In this document: positions 23,570 to 35,600 of the stretch, one piece after another | Layout: each line of letters begins with the position of its first letter | Numbering within the stretch: position 1 is the stretch's first letter | Assembly: GCF_040939455.1 (NCBI RefSeq) | Contig: NC_134104.1 | Coordinates: forward strand, 138,854,501-138,918,500 | From: Microcebus murinus | Taxonomy: Eukaryota; Chordata; Mammalia; Primates; Cheirogaleidae | DNA: 64,000 nt | Reading direction: 5' to 3' | Translations under genes and position numbers: made by a program | The notes under the pieces: model-generated | Databases searched by the model: none | What the model saw: the letters and a program-made list of their open reading frames with translations, nothing else | Told to the model about the DNA's origin: nothing

Positions 23570-23685
23570 CAACCATTTAGTAAATATTTATTGGACTCTT
23601 CCATGCAATGTGCAGGGCACTGACATTGGACACAAAAATAAGTAAGACAGTCCCTGTCTTCACAGATTTCACAGTCCAGAGCAGG
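23570..23685 (-). repeat. L2 LINE 3' end
   Basis: TTTAGTAAATATTTATTGGACTCTTCCATGCAATGTGCAGGGCACTGAC is the antisense L2 terminus ('...aacaaatatttattgagcacctactatgtgccaggcactg'), followed by ACACAAAAATAAGTAAGACAGTCCCTG. Confidence 0.75.
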
Positions 23686-23900
23686 GGTCGGCAAAAATTT
23701 TCTGTAAATATTTTAAGCTTGGTGGCCATATTGTTTCTGTCACTACTGCTCAACTCCACCATTGCAGGAAAAGAACAGCCATAGACATTATATAAACAAG
23801 TAGATGTGGCTGTCTTTCAATAACATTTTATTTCCAAAAATAGACAGTAGGCAAGATTTGGCCCACAGGCTATAGTTGCTCTACTCCAGGCCTAGAAAAA
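23686..23900 (+). repeat. hAT-like MER element, copy 1 of 3
   Basis: Starts AGGGGTCGGCAAAAATTTTCTGTAAATATTTTAAGC and contains GAACAGCCATAGACATTATATAAAC and GGCAAGATTTGGCCCACAGGC before a closing, loosely inverted terminus. It shares order and orientation with copies at 39445 and 46890. Non-autonomous and without coding potential. Confidence 0.7.
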
Positions 23901-25340
23901 ATCCAATACTGAAGCAATAGTTGGGGCAATATGTTTAATGTCCTCATGTCAAGCTTGCATGGAGTACAGGTTGGCAACTTGGCACCAACACTCCTATCTA
24001 TGGCTGGGAACTACCTTTCACACTTCCCTTGTGGCTTTGAGTTAGAGTCAACTAACAGAGGAATTCCTGTGATATTTGGGAAAAGCAGAGGCCATTACTT
24101 TTAGAAAGTTATGATGGTCAGAAATGAAGACAAGCAGAGACAGGTCCAGAGGGGCCCCAGTATTTTCTTTCTCTCCTCTTACTCTGCAGCCAGGTCATCT
24201 TCCAGATCTCCAGCCCTGTTGACCAACAGTGGCCCCAAGTTCACCATAAGGCACTGGACTGTAGCCTGCCAGATTTATGGATTCCACAGAGACAAGAGCT
24301 TCTACAGGAGCATCAGTTTCTACATCCCTCTCCACAGTTGCTTCCTTTGGAGTCCCTCATCAGTATCCAAACACAAATAGCATCAGATTTTTCTTCAGGC
24401 TCTATCTGTTTACTATGTCTGTGGTCCTGGCAAACATGGCACATAAATGTTTCTCTGATGCCCTGAGTCCTTGCTTCTAGCCCTTTATTGCCCCCACCAC
24501 TTTCCATTTTCATGTAAGAAAAAGGTCCTCTATTAAATCCCATATTCCCATAACATTAATAATGGTTCTGTCCTCCTAACCTACAGATACACCCTATGAA
24601 TAAGAGCCTTAGGGGCATAGATGAGGAGGTGATAAAGTGATTGAGACTTTCATTCTGTCTTTTTGGGGCAGGGCCTGGAAGAAGTTGAGAGAACATTGCA
24701 AAGATATTGTCTTAGGTCAGGTTGCCTTGGAAAGGCAGATGCTGAGTCTCTGAGATTTGAGTGCAGGAGGTTGAATGGGGCATGTTCTATAAGGGAATGA
24801 GGAAAGAAGAACTGGACAAAGGAAAACATGAACTGCATCTAACTGCAACTGAGACCTCAACCACTTACATGAGAAGCTCTGGAACTGGGAAGGACCTTAG
24901 GAGAGATCCTAATTTGTGGCAAAGGGGTTAGGCTTTTGTATGTCCACATTGACCAGCCAAGCCCCTGAGGAGTGACCCAATGAACCATCAGCATCTGACA
25001 CTCCCAGAGCTGCAGGAAATGAGTGCCACCATCGTGAATGGGGGCTCTCGGCAGCAAACCACAGTGTCCACTACAGATGTTTGATCAAGAGGGTTTTGAA
25101 GGATAAATACAAGTTTTCAACATACTAAAAAGGGGAATGAAGATATAGAAAGATGAAATAGTCAGAGCAAATGCATCTTGACATGAAACAGTCTAAGGTG
25201 CTCACTGAATTTCTACTATACCAAAGTGTTTGTGGGCAAGGAAGTAGCTAGAGATAAGATATGTTAAGGTCAGTTTATTGACCTTTTATAAATTCCTTGT
25301 TTCCCCCTACTTTGATTAGCATGACTTTATGCCCAGAGCA
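23901..25340. other. Mostly unassigned; possible old LTR scraps
   Basis: ACCTTTCACACTTCCCTTGTGGCTTTGAG near 24013 and GGTCAGGTTGCCTTGGAAAGGCAGATGCTGAG near 24717 recall old mammalian repeats that I cannot name. No gene is supported; the 89-codon frame at 24111-24380 lacks a motif. Confidence 0.35.
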
Positions 25341-25354
25341 AAGATGTTAATAAT

Positions 25355-25495
25355 GTTTGGTGGTGGGTAGTGGGGGGGTGAGCAGCGAGGGACTAAGTAG
25401 ATGGGTTGTGAGTGGGTGGGTTGGTGGTTGAATGGCTAGTGAGTGGATGGGGGATGGGTTGATGTGTGATGAATGAAGGAGTGAATGGGTTATTG
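25355..25495 (+). repeat. Degenerate GT/GGAT-rich simple repeat
   Basis: A run of TGGTGGGTAGTGGGG, GTGAGTGGGTGGGTTGG, GAGTGGATGGGGGATGGG and TGATGAATGAAGGAGTGAATGGG. It looks like a decayed (TGGG/TGGA/TGAA)n tract. Strong purine/G bias on the plus strand. Confidence 0.8.
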
Positions 25496-25499
25496 AATC

Positions 25500-27230
25500 T
25501 ACCATCATATAGCAAGAACTATACCTTTAGAAGAAAGAATAGCTAATAAGCTAAAGTTTTTAAGCAGAGGTCCTTGAGCACCAAGTATATTGGTTGGTGA
25601 AGTTCTGGGGAGGAACCCATTTACCACACCTGCCTGGCTCCTGCAGGCAATTGAGTCAGCAACCCTTTTTCCATAAAAGCAAGAAAGCAGGGGTTATGTC
25701 TTCAAGCATTCCCCCAGAAGCAGACCCTAAAACAAGGAGTTCACGTAAGGACCGTACTAGGGAATGAATCCCAGATAGCCCCAGAAGGGCAATGAGACAG
25801 GGAAACAAAGGCCTTGAATAAAGGTGGTTTTATCAAGCCACTGCCACCCTGGGTATCTGAATTTTAATCCCTATGTATAACTCTGAGAAACTATATAAAA
25901 CACATGCTTCACAGTTATTTCATCTGAGGAATGAGAGAGTAGATTTATACACTAATTCTTATCAATCATTGTTCAAGGGCTGCAGGGTGTGATGGTAGGT
26001 GATTTTCCACTGCCTTGGAGAATATCTTCAAAGAAACAAGATACAGATACTGGCAGTCCATTGTAAACCTCAGGAGCAGGCTGAAGTTTCAGGGAATAAG
26101 GGCAGAGAACTGAGAGTATCTTCTGCAGTTTGTTCACTGTTTTATTAAGCACTTGCCAGAGAGTAAGCCCCCAAATAAGTGTAGATAAATGATTAAGTGT
26201 GAATCAATGAATCATTGAATAGGTACTAATGGCCTAATTTCAGGCAGGGAACTAGGCAAGTAGAGAAAATCTCTGAGGCAAGATTTCACACTCGTATACA
26301 TGAGTCAGACACAGCAACCCAACTGCACTCCTCCTCGGGTGAAAATTATTTAATGTTTTCATAGTCCTTTAAAAGAGTCAATTTACAACATAATTGCAGC
26401 AGTAACAATCATCATAATAACTCTTTGTACTTAATAACACATTGGAATCAGCGACAATAACAATTACATCATAATGTGTTTAGCCGGCAAAGGAATTCAA
26501 CTTCAGTAATATTGTACACATGCTAGTCTGTTACTTCCATTCCTTTATTTTTGACTATATAAAGATGTCTCCATCGCAATTTTCCCAAAGACCGTATTCA
26601 GGAGAGAAATGGTCTGTAGAGAAATGTGATTACTATCTTGCTGCATGTAACCTCTGCCTGCCTATGTCATCTCCTCAGCTCTAACTTGTGTGTTCCAATG
26701 TCATTACTCTTACCACAATAGCCATCATGTCACATTTTCCCTCTTTTCAGTAAAAACTCCTAGAATTTCCAGAAGCTTTTATACTCTTGAAGGCATTGTT
26801 CCTTTATAGACATTCATGTGATTCTTATGACGACTCTGGAAGATAGTCATGTGTAGGTGTTATTACAGGAAAACCCTGTAATATAGGACAAATGGGGCCA
26901 AAACATGTAATTGCATGAAACATGGGATTGTATTATTGTGAAGTTAATGAATATGTATATTTTTAGTTGTTTTTCTAGTTATCTATGGAAAAGGAAAAAA
27001 AATGTTTTTATTTAATGGATGTGTAGGAGCTAGGCTAATTATTATGAAAAATAAATGCACTGAACTTGAATCTTTCCACAGGGTAGAGGCGATCAGTCCC
27101 AGACTCCAGTTGCATTCTAACTACTATAGCCAGAAAAGTCCCAGTAATACACTTTTTACTGTCAGAAATGTCCCTGTAAGGATAATAAATTTAATAGTCA
27201 TTCTAACTATAGCTGATTTAACATTATAAT
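25500..27230. other. Largely unique, AT-rich; nothing firm
   Basis: The segment 25715-25870 (CCCCCAGAAGCAGACCCTAAAACAAGG...) looks like an ancient repeat I cannot name. 26330-26480 is repeat-free and AT-rich with many AACAATNATCATAATAA-like words. A short MIR-like scrap may sit at 26815-26880. Confidence 0.35.
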
Positions 27231-27234
27231 AATT

Positions 27235-27410
27235 AACTTTTAAATAGTATTTTACTGTATTGCTTCCATTTTGCATTAAACTGATGAGAAAACTGAGACT
27301 CAGAGAAGTTAAATAGTGTTCCCAAGATGACACCATTATTATTTGCTCAAGAACTAGAAGCCAAAACTAGTTTCCTGCCTAGCCCTGTGGTTTAGCTACC
27401 TCCTTAGCAC
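27235..27410 (-). repeat. MIR SINE
   Basis: AACTGATGAGAAAACTGAGACTCAGAGAAGTTAAATAGTGTTCCCAAG is a strong antisense MIR core, followed by the expected AGAACTAGAAGCC and CTAGCCCTGTGG parts. Confidence 0.85.
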
Positions 27411-27419
27411 ATGGCCTTT

Positions 27420-28080
27420 TCATCCAAACTGACTGTAACTATTCATCATTCAGCAAACATTTTCCCTTCAAATAATCAAGTTTTGTTATCATTTGACCCT
27501 AATAACTTCTAGTCCTTGTTCTTATAGACATTCTATTTTAATATATTTACAGAAAGAGAATAGAGAGCTATATTCTCCATTCTCACTCAACATTATATTA
27601 CATTGTCAATTAGAATTAGGAGTGACTCAAACAAGAGAGCAAATTTTTTTCTCTTAAATAAGAGAAGTCTGGAGGTAGGCAATCCAGGGTGTTATGTTGG
27701 TTCCATAGTCATCAGGATTGGAGGCTCCTTTTTGTCATCTCCAGCTTAGAACTTGGCTTCCATCCCAAAGACATGTTATGATTTAAAGATGGCCACTGAA
27801 GTTCCGGTTTTCACATGTACAAAGCTGGAAACAGGAAGAACAAAGAAGGAAAAGGACCAATGGGGTATATCTCTCAGCTGAGTCAGCTCCTTTTAATCAG
27901 ATTTCCCAGAAATCTGATTCAGCATTTTATCTCATTGACCAAAACTCAGTCACACAGACACAGTTAGCAATTTAAAAAGCTTAAAAATGAACTCTTTTAG
28001 TTGAGTTCATTTGTCCACTCAAATAAAATTAGAATTTTGTTTTTATAGAAAAGGGCGGAAATCAATCAGTTATTTTCCCA
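27420..28080. other. Unique sequence, nothing assigned
   Basis: No repeat or coding signal recognised. Confidence 0.45.
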
Positions 28081-28084
28081 AAAA

Positions 28085-28880
28085 TGCTTCGTAAGAAACC
28101 ATGCCAAACTCAGTAGCTTACAACAAGTATTTCTTTCCCATTTGTGTGTTTTAAGTCAAGCAGGGCTCACTGAGAATAATCTAAGCTGGGCTTGAAGACC
28201 TGGGAACAGTGGCTCACGCATGTAATCCTAGCACTCTGGGAGGCCAAGGCGTGATGAGCGCTCAAGGTTAGGAGTTCGAAACCAGCCTGAGCCAAGAGCG
28301 AGACCCTGTCTCTACTAAAAATAGAAAGAAATTAACTGGCCAACTAAAAATATATACAAAAAATTAGCCAGGTATGGTGGCGCATGCCTGAAGTCCCAGC
28401 TACTCGGGAGGCTGTGGCAGTAGGATAGCTTGAGCACAGAAGTTTGAGGTTGCTGTGAGCTAGGCTGATGCCACAGCACTCTAGCCTGGGCAACAGAGTA
28501 AGACCCTGTCTCCAAAAAAAGAAAAAGAAAAAAAATAAGCTGGGTTTGATATCAAACTGGGGCTTCAACTCACTCTTCTTTGCCAGACTCATTCTTCTGG
28601 GACTAGGGGCCTGACAGAGGCAAGTTATTTCCAGGCCAATAGCAGAAGTGCAACAGAGCAAGCCCAGTCAAATGTTTCAAGCCTCTGCTTCATTTAAGTT
28701 CACTAATATCTTATTGGCCAAAGCCAATCATATAGACAAACCCAAGTTCAAATGGCAGGGAAATGCATCTTGTCCACCAGGAGACCACAACAAAAGTAGT
28801 GATGTATACTAGCTGTATACTCCTTCTACAGGAAAGAATTGGGATCAATAATTCAATCCATCACAGTAAGGAATGCATGA
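28085..28880 (-). repeat. MLT1/MaLR-like LTR, interrupted by an Alu
   Basis: Left piece (28085-28195): GAAACCATGCCAAACTCAGTAGCTTACAACAAGTATTTC. Right piece (28550-28880): CAGGCCAATAGCAGAAGTGC, TCTTATTGGCCAAAGCCAATCATATAG and AATTCAATCCATCACAGTAAGG. Both fit one antisense LTR in order, with the Alu at 28196-28535 and its TSD between them. Confidence 0.55.
28196..28535 (+). mobile_element. Alu SINE, strepsirrhine type
   Basis: Dimeric Alu with GTGGCTCACGCATGTAATCCTAGCACTCTGGGAGG, the lineage-typical GAAAGAAATTAACTGGCCAACTAAAAATATATAC linker, and GTGAGCTAGGCTGATGCCACAGCACTC. TSD TAAGCTGGGCTTGA (28182-28195) and TAAGCTGGGTTTGA (28536-28549) differ at one base. Confidence 0.95.
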
Positions 28881-29479
28881 TTTTCTATTATAACACTGTC
28901 TTTCTTCTCCACCTTCAACTACCACCTCTCTATTTTGTTCTCACCTAGGTGCTGGCATCTTAGTTCCCAGATGGATGGATCCTAAGCTGTAAAAACTCAT
29001 AAGTCTATTCAAAATTGCTCCCATAACAAGCCTGAGAATGTTCTTGGAGAATCTGATATATATTCCTAGAGTTTGGGGTGGAGAGGAATATATAGTAAAT
29101 AGTGCCTGATTCATCCTAGAGAGAAGGGTAGAAAGCATGAACCTGCTGTGGGGTCCCACACTGACAAAGTGAGAAGATAAGATATAGTAGGAGTGGTCTG
29201 CACTGCTGGAGTTTAGTAAAGAAGTCTGCTTATCTCCCATGGTAATACTAGATGCTTTGGAACAAAGCCAGTCAGGACTTTCCTGAAAACCCAATGGAGG
29301 GTTTCACTAAGAAAGAGAAATCCCAGGAGTATGCTAAAAGGAAAAGGAGATGAAGAAAACTCACCATAAATTAACAGAATGTGAATTACCTATGTCAGTG
29401 AATAGGGAAGAACAGTGAACAGGGTTACTACACTGCATAACTCCAGGGATGTCAATCACATCACAGTCCAAGGAGTTAG

Positions 29480-29745
29480 CAAAACACAACCTACATGGCC
29501 TTAAGCATAAGTCCTCTCATTGCATACTGTATATATTTCTCTAAAATGCATTCTCTCCTAACACAACAAAGACATCCTTCCATGTCAATAGGTATGGACC
29601 TATTACTTTTTATGAGCTGTATACTGCTCCACATATAGATTTGCCACAATATATTTAATTACTCTTTTAGTAATGGACATTTAGGTTGCTTTCTAACTTT
29701 ATTGCTACAAACAATATTTCAAAAAGCATTCTTCTACATATATCT
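29480..29745 (+). repeat. Ancient L1M-type 3' region
   Basis: GACATCCTTCCATGTCAATAGG, TTTTTATGAGCTGTATACTGCTCCAC and TAATGGACATTTAGGTTGCTTTCTAAC match the widespread old L1 3' sequence ('...tgtatagtattccattgtgtgg...gatggacatttaggttgtttcc'). Confidence 0.5.
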
Positions 29746-30194
29746 TTTCCATCCTCATCTCATATCATACACAAAAATAAATTCTGGGTAGGTAAAAACA
29801 AACAAATGAAATTCAATGTAAAATAAAAATAGAAAATATTATTAGAAAAATACAAGATGATGTTTTTATACTTTGGGGCATGAGTAGCTTTTGTAAACAT
29901 AACACAAAACCATTCCCTGGGATAGTTAATTTTATACAACTTCTAGATGGATAAACATAATGCAAAATTTGAAGACAAATATATTTGATGCTAATGTTTA
30001 CAATGCATATTATAGACTAATGGCTAAAAATACATTTTATTTAAGTGGCTACTATAAATTAATTTTTAAATGAATAATTCAATAGACAATGAGCAAAGAA
30101 GATGAATTGGTAATTCACAAAAGAAGAAATAAAAATGGAAATTAAGACAATTGTGAATAAGTGCATGACACAAGAGAATAAGAAAATACAAGTA

Positions 30195-31566
30195 GAGAGG
30201 CGGAGCAAGATGGCGGACGAATAACACTGCCAGACAGAGGGTCTCTGCAGAAAAGACAGATTCTAGCAGAAACTAGAGGAAAGAAGCAAGAAGACGAGCA
30301 TACAGCGGACAAGGGCCGGAAGGAGGGGTACCTGAGACCCCGGGAGACTCCACGGGAGGAGGCTGCGGAGGAGAACTGGAGGCAGAGACCACCGGAGCAG
30401 CCCGGAGACCAGCGGCAAGGGTAGGTGGATTCGCTGTTTCCCCTCCCCTGCATTCGGGACTGCTGGTGGGCTCCCCAACGGGTGGAGAGACCTGCGGACA
30501 CCAGCCCAGAGACTGCCGCCGCCTGCCAATGGTGAGCCTGTAGCAGACGTGGCACCAGGTTCCCAACTTCCTCCGGGCACCTCCGTGTGCACGGACCCGA
30601 GCCGCGTGGCAGGCGCCATATTGCCTCCCCCTCCCCTCCGCCGACCCTACCCGCGGCTGCCCAGAGAGACAATACAGCCACCAGCTGGAGGCACCTCCAG
30701 GAAACGGGACCTTCCCCTTTGGAACCCCGCCCGCCCTCCCAGGTGCTGCTGGCACCGTGCCGACTCAGAGGCTGAGAGACATAGACCCAGCTTGGGCTCC
30801 CTGTGGGTGAATTAGGACCGGAAATCCTCTCCCTGGTGGGAATACAGTTTGAACTCTGGGACCCAGAGGTCGGACCTGCAGACCAGATCCCCTGCACCGA
30901 GGGCTAGCATTGCCCGGGGCACAGAAGGGTTATACGTGAACAGCCTACTGAGGTCTGTGTGCCTCCAGGGGCGGATCAGCGTCCTAGAGGGCAACCCTCC
31001 TCCCAGGAGGAGGCCCTGCACCCAACCCAGGTGGCATTCCTGTGCAGGGAACCTCCCCGCCGGCATCACAGTCTGGGGAGGCCTGGTGGCTTGTGGTCTG
31101 GCCTGCTGGCAGAGGCCCAGGAGTAGCTGCGGAGTTGGGGAGGGTGGAAAGAAGCGAGGCCTGCTGCAGACTGTGGGTCTCAGACAGCCCCACCCCCACA
31201 CCCAGACTTTCTGGCTGAGCGGGACCATTCCAGCCCCGCCCTGACGCCCTGACAGCTTTCCTTGGAAACAGAGAACAGAACTTTGACCCCTGCTAACGGC
31301 CTGAGGGCAGGCTTACCCAACCCAGCTCCGCCCAGAACGAGAGCTGATAACAGGACTCAAAATCAACACCATAGCCTGTTCCTCCAAGCAAACGCCACCT
31401 ACTGACAGGGACAGCATCTTGCACAGCCTTTCCACGGCACCCACTGACTCAATATACAGGGAGTGGTCCAATTTCACCCACAGGCACCACCTAACGCCTC
31501 AGAAACTAAACAAGGTGTGTGAATACCCAAACAATAACCTAAGGAAAGAAACAACAACTGATCGAC
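30195..31566 (+). promoter_or_regulatory. L1 5' UTR with internal promoter and YY1-type site
   Basis: About 1.37 kb of GC- and CpG-rich sequence between the element's first base and ORF1. AAGATGGCGG at 30207-30216 matches the YY1 site that positions transcription start in primate L1s. This is longer than the roughly 0.9-kb human L1 5' UTR. Both strands contain long open frames here (minus strand up to 251 codons), a usual result of GC-rich sequence but also the place where human L1 encodes antisense ORF0. Expected control is CpG methylation, inferred from the family. Confidence 0.85.
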
Positions 31567-32559
31567 ATGGGAAGAAATCAGCGAAAGAACTCAGGAAATA
31601 TGAAGAACCAAACGGAAAACACACCCCCAAAGAGGAGCACCAGCCCCCTAGAAACGGACACCGACCAAAATCAGGCAACCAATATGACAGAAGAGGAATT
31701 TCGTATGTGGAACATAAGAACACTCACCCAGCTGCAACAACTACTCAATAACCAACACCAAGAAACCACAAAAAGTCTCCAGGATAAGAGAAAAGAAATA
31801 GACACATTGAAGAAAAGTGTAACTGAACTCCTGGAAATGAAGAATCAATTCAAGGAACTACAAAATACAGTGGGAAGTCTCAAGAACAGGGTAGATGAAA
31901 CAGAAGAAAGAATCTCAGAGCTTGAAGATAACACCCTCCAATTAAATAAATCAGTCACAGAAATAGAGCAGAGAAACAAGAGAAAAGAGCAAAGCCTACA
32001 AGAGCTGTGGGATTATGTGAAAAAACCTAATGTGAGGGTCATAGGGTTACAGGAAGGGGAAGAAGACAACACTCAAGGGTTGGACAAGCTGTTTGAAGAT
32101 ATAATAGAGGAAAATTTCCCAGGCCTTGCTCAAAATCTTGATATACAAGTTCAAGAAGCTCAGAGGACCCCTGGGAGATTCAACGCAAACAGGAAGACGT
32201 CACGACATGCAGTCATCATACTAACCAAAGTATCAACTAAAGAGGCCCTTCTAAGAGCTGTAAGACAAAAGAAGCAAGTAACATACAAGGGAAAGCCAAT
32301 TCGAATAACATCAGACTTCTCTAATGAGACTTTACAAGCAAGGAGAGACTGGGGCCCCATTCTCACTCTTTTGAAACAAAACAATGCCCAGCCTAGAATA
32401 TTATTACCTGCAAAACTAAGCTTTGTATATGAAGGAGAAATAAAAACATTCTCAGACAAGCAAAGGCTCAGAGAATTCACCAAGACAAGACCAGCCCTAC
32501 AAGAAGTACTTAAAACAGCGTTATGCACGGAACATCATAATAATAACCCACGAATATAA
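31567..32559 (+). CDS. ORF1: L1 ORF1p, RNA-binding chaperone, intact (330 aa)
   Basis: ORF1p forms trimers that coat L1 RNA and act as a nucleic-acid chaperone in the cytoplasmic ribonucleoprotein before retrotransposition. In this 330-residue frame the N-terminal 50 residues are polar and disordered-looking. A heptad-rich coiled coil spans about 55-150 (KKSVTELLEMKNQFKELQN, RVDETEERISELEDN). The RRM domain follows from about 152 (NVRVIGLQEGEED), and the C-terminal domain holds the family signature ETLQARRDWGPI and RILLPAKLSFVYEGEIK. The human protein is 338 residues. The start lies in a good context (GACATGG, purine at -3, G at +4). No internal stop or frameshift is present. An overlapping +1-type frame (31419-31751) is a shadow. 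Confidence 0.96.
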   Translation: MGRNQRKNSGNMKNQTENTPPKRSTSPLETDTDQNQATNMTEEEFRMWNIRTLTQLQQLLNNQHQETTKSLQDKRKEIDTLKKSVTELLEMKNQFKELQNTVGSLKNRVDETEERISELEDNTLQLNKSVTEIEQRNKRKEQSLQELWDYVKKPNVRVIGLQEGEEDNTQGLDKLFEDIIEENFPGLAQNLDIQVQEAQRTPGRFNANRKTSRHAVIILTKVSTKEALLRAVRQKKQVTYKGKPIRITSDFSNETLQARRDWGPILTLLKQNNAQPRILLPAKLSFVYEGEIKTFSDKQRLREFTKTRPALQEVLKTALCTEHHNNNPRI

Positions 32560-32600
32560 AAACAACCAAAACCCAAAGATATTAAAGGCCAGATATTACA

Positions 32601-35600
32601 ATGGCTCAAGACAGAAATCATAGCAACAACATCCAACCCAACAGAATGATCAGTAATCTACCTTACCTATCAGTTCTCTCAATAAATGTGAATGGCTTAA
32701 ACTCTCCACTCAAGAGACATAGGCTGGCTGAATGGATAAGAAAATACAGGCCAAGTATATGCTGTCTTCAGGAAACACATCTAACCTGCAAGGATGCACA
32801 TAGACTAAAAATAAAAGGGTGGAGATCAATATTCCAAGCAAATAGAAGCCAAAAGAAGGCTGGTGTGGCAGTTCTAATTTCAGACAATTTAGTTTTTAAA
32901 CCAACAAAAGTAGTAAAAGACAAAGAGGGTCATTATATAATGGTGAAGGGCACAGTCCAACAATAAGAGATAACAATTTTAAATATATATGCACCCAACT
33001 TAGGTGCACCCAGGTTCATAAAGCAAACCTTACTGGAGCTAAGCAAATGGATTAATAGCAACTCCATAATCGCCGGAGATTTCAACACCCCACTGACGGC
33101 ACGAGACAGATCCTCCAAACAGAAAATTAACAAAGAAATAATGGACTTAAACAAAACTCTAGAACAATTGGGTCTGACAGACATCTACAGAACATTCTAC
33201 CCAAAATCCACTGAATATACGTTCTTCTCATCAGCTCACGGGACATTCTCTAAGATTGACCATATCCTAGGACACAAAGAAAACCTCAAGAAATTTAAAA
33301 AAATAGAAATCATACCATGTACCTTCTCAGATCACAGTGGAATAAAACTAGAAATCAACCCTAACAGAAACTCACATTTCTACACAAAAACGTGGAAATT
33401 AAACAACCTCCTACTAAATGATTACTTCGTAAATGAAGAAATCAAGACGGAAATAAAAAAGTTCTATGAAGAAAACGACAATGGAGAGACAAGTTATCAA
33501 CTCCTCTGGGACACAGCTAAAGCAGTTCTGAGAGGAAAGTTTATCTCCATAAATGCCTATAACCAAAAGACAAGAAGATCACAAATAGACAATCTAATGA
33601 AACGACTTAAAGAACTGGAAAAAGAAGAACAGACCAACCCCAAACCCAGCAGAAGAAGTGAAATCAAAAAGATCAAATCAGAACTAAACGAAATTGAAAA
33701 CAGGAAAGCTATTCAGGAGATTAATAAAACAAAAAGTTGGTTCTTTGAAAAAATAAACAAAATTGACACACCATTGGCTAAGCTAACAAAAAGCAGAAAA
33801 GAGAAATCTCTAATAAGCTCCATCAGGAATAAAAAAGGAGATATCACAACTGATCCCAAAGAGATACAAGATACAATTTATGAATACTACAAAAATCTTT
33901 ATGCACACAAACTGGAAAATGTGGAGGAAATGGACAAATTTCTAGAAACACACAGCCTCCCTAGGCTCAACCAGGAAGAAATAGATTCCCTGAACAGACC
34001 AATTTCAACAGCTGAAATAGAAACAGCAATTAAAAATCTCCCTAAAAAGAAAAGTCCCGGTCCAGATGGCTTCACACCTGAATTTTACCATACTTACAAA
34101 GAAGAACTAGTACCTATCTTGCAGAAACTATTCCACAACATCGAGAAGAACGGAAACCTCCCCGACACCTTTTATGAAGCGAATATTACTCTGATACCAA
34201 AACCAGGAAAGGATGCAACAAAAAAAGAAAACTACAGACCAATATCCCTAATGAATATAGATGCAAAAATTTTCAACAAAATCTTAGCTAACCGAATCCA
34301 GACACTTATCAAAAAAATAATCCACCACGACCAAGTGGGCTTCATCCCAGGGATGCAGGGATGGTTCAACATACGTAAATCTATAAATGCAATTCACCAC
34401 ATAAACAGAAGCAAAAACAAAGACCACATGATTCTTTCAATAGATGCAGAAAAAGCTTTTGACAAAATTCAACACCCTTTCATGATACGAACACTTAAGA
34501 AAATAGGCATAGAAGGGACATACCTAAAAATGATACAAGCCATATATGACAGACCCATAGCCAACATCATACTGAATGGGGAAAGATTGAAATCATTCCC
34601 ACTTAGAACTGGAACCAGACAAGGCTGCCCACTATCTCCACTTCTGTTCAACATAGTGCTGGAAGTCTTGGCTACAGCAATCAGACAGGAAAATGGAATC
34701 AAAGGTATCCAAATAGGGGCAGAAGAGATCAAACTTTCACTGTTTGCTGATGATATGATATTGTATCTAGAAAACCCCAAGGATTCAACCAAGAAACTCC
34801 TGGAACTGATCAATGAATTTAGTAAAGTCTCAGGATACAAAATCAATACACAGAAATCAGAGGCATTCATATACGCCAACAACAATCTAATTGAGAACCA
34901 AATCAAAGACTCAATTCCCTTCACAATAGCAACAAAGAAATTAAAGTACCTAGGAATGTATTTAACCAAAGAGGTAAAAGACCTCTACAGGGAGAACTAT
35001 GAAACACTGAGGAAAGAAATAGCAGAGGATGTAAACAGATGGAAATCCATACCATGCTTGTGGATCGGCAGACTCAATATCATCAAAATGTCTATACTAC
35101 CCAAACTGATCTACAGATTCAATGCAATACCTATTAAAATCCCATCAGCATTCTTCACAGATATAGAAAAAATAATTTTACGCTTCGTATGGAACCAAAG
35201 AAGACCCCGAATATCAAGAGCAATTCTAGGCAACAAAAACAAAATGGGAGGCATTAATATGCCAGATATCAAACTATACTACAAAGCTGTAGTAATTAAA
35301 ACAATATGGTATTGGCACAAAAACAGGAATATTGACCAGTGGAACAGATGTGAGAATCCTGATATAAAACCATCCTCATATAGCCATCTCATCTTTGACA
35401 AAGCAGACAAAAACATATGCTGGGGAAAAGAATCTCTCTTCAATAAATGGTGCTGGGAAAACTGGATAGCCACCTGTAGAAGACTAAAACAGGACCCACA
35501 CCTTTCACCTCTCACAAAAACCCACTCACGCTGGATAACAGACTTAAACCTAAGATATGAAACTATTAGAACTCTAGAGGAAAAAGTTGGAAACACTCTC

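Noticed and set aside
31419..31751. 110-codon frame overlapping the ORF1 start
   Set aside because: It lies across the ORF1 start in another frame and its content is explained by the A-rich ORF1 coding strand.
34469..34969. Minus-strand frames of up to 166 codons within ORF2
   Set aside because: They are antisense shadows of conserved reverse-transcriptase sequence.
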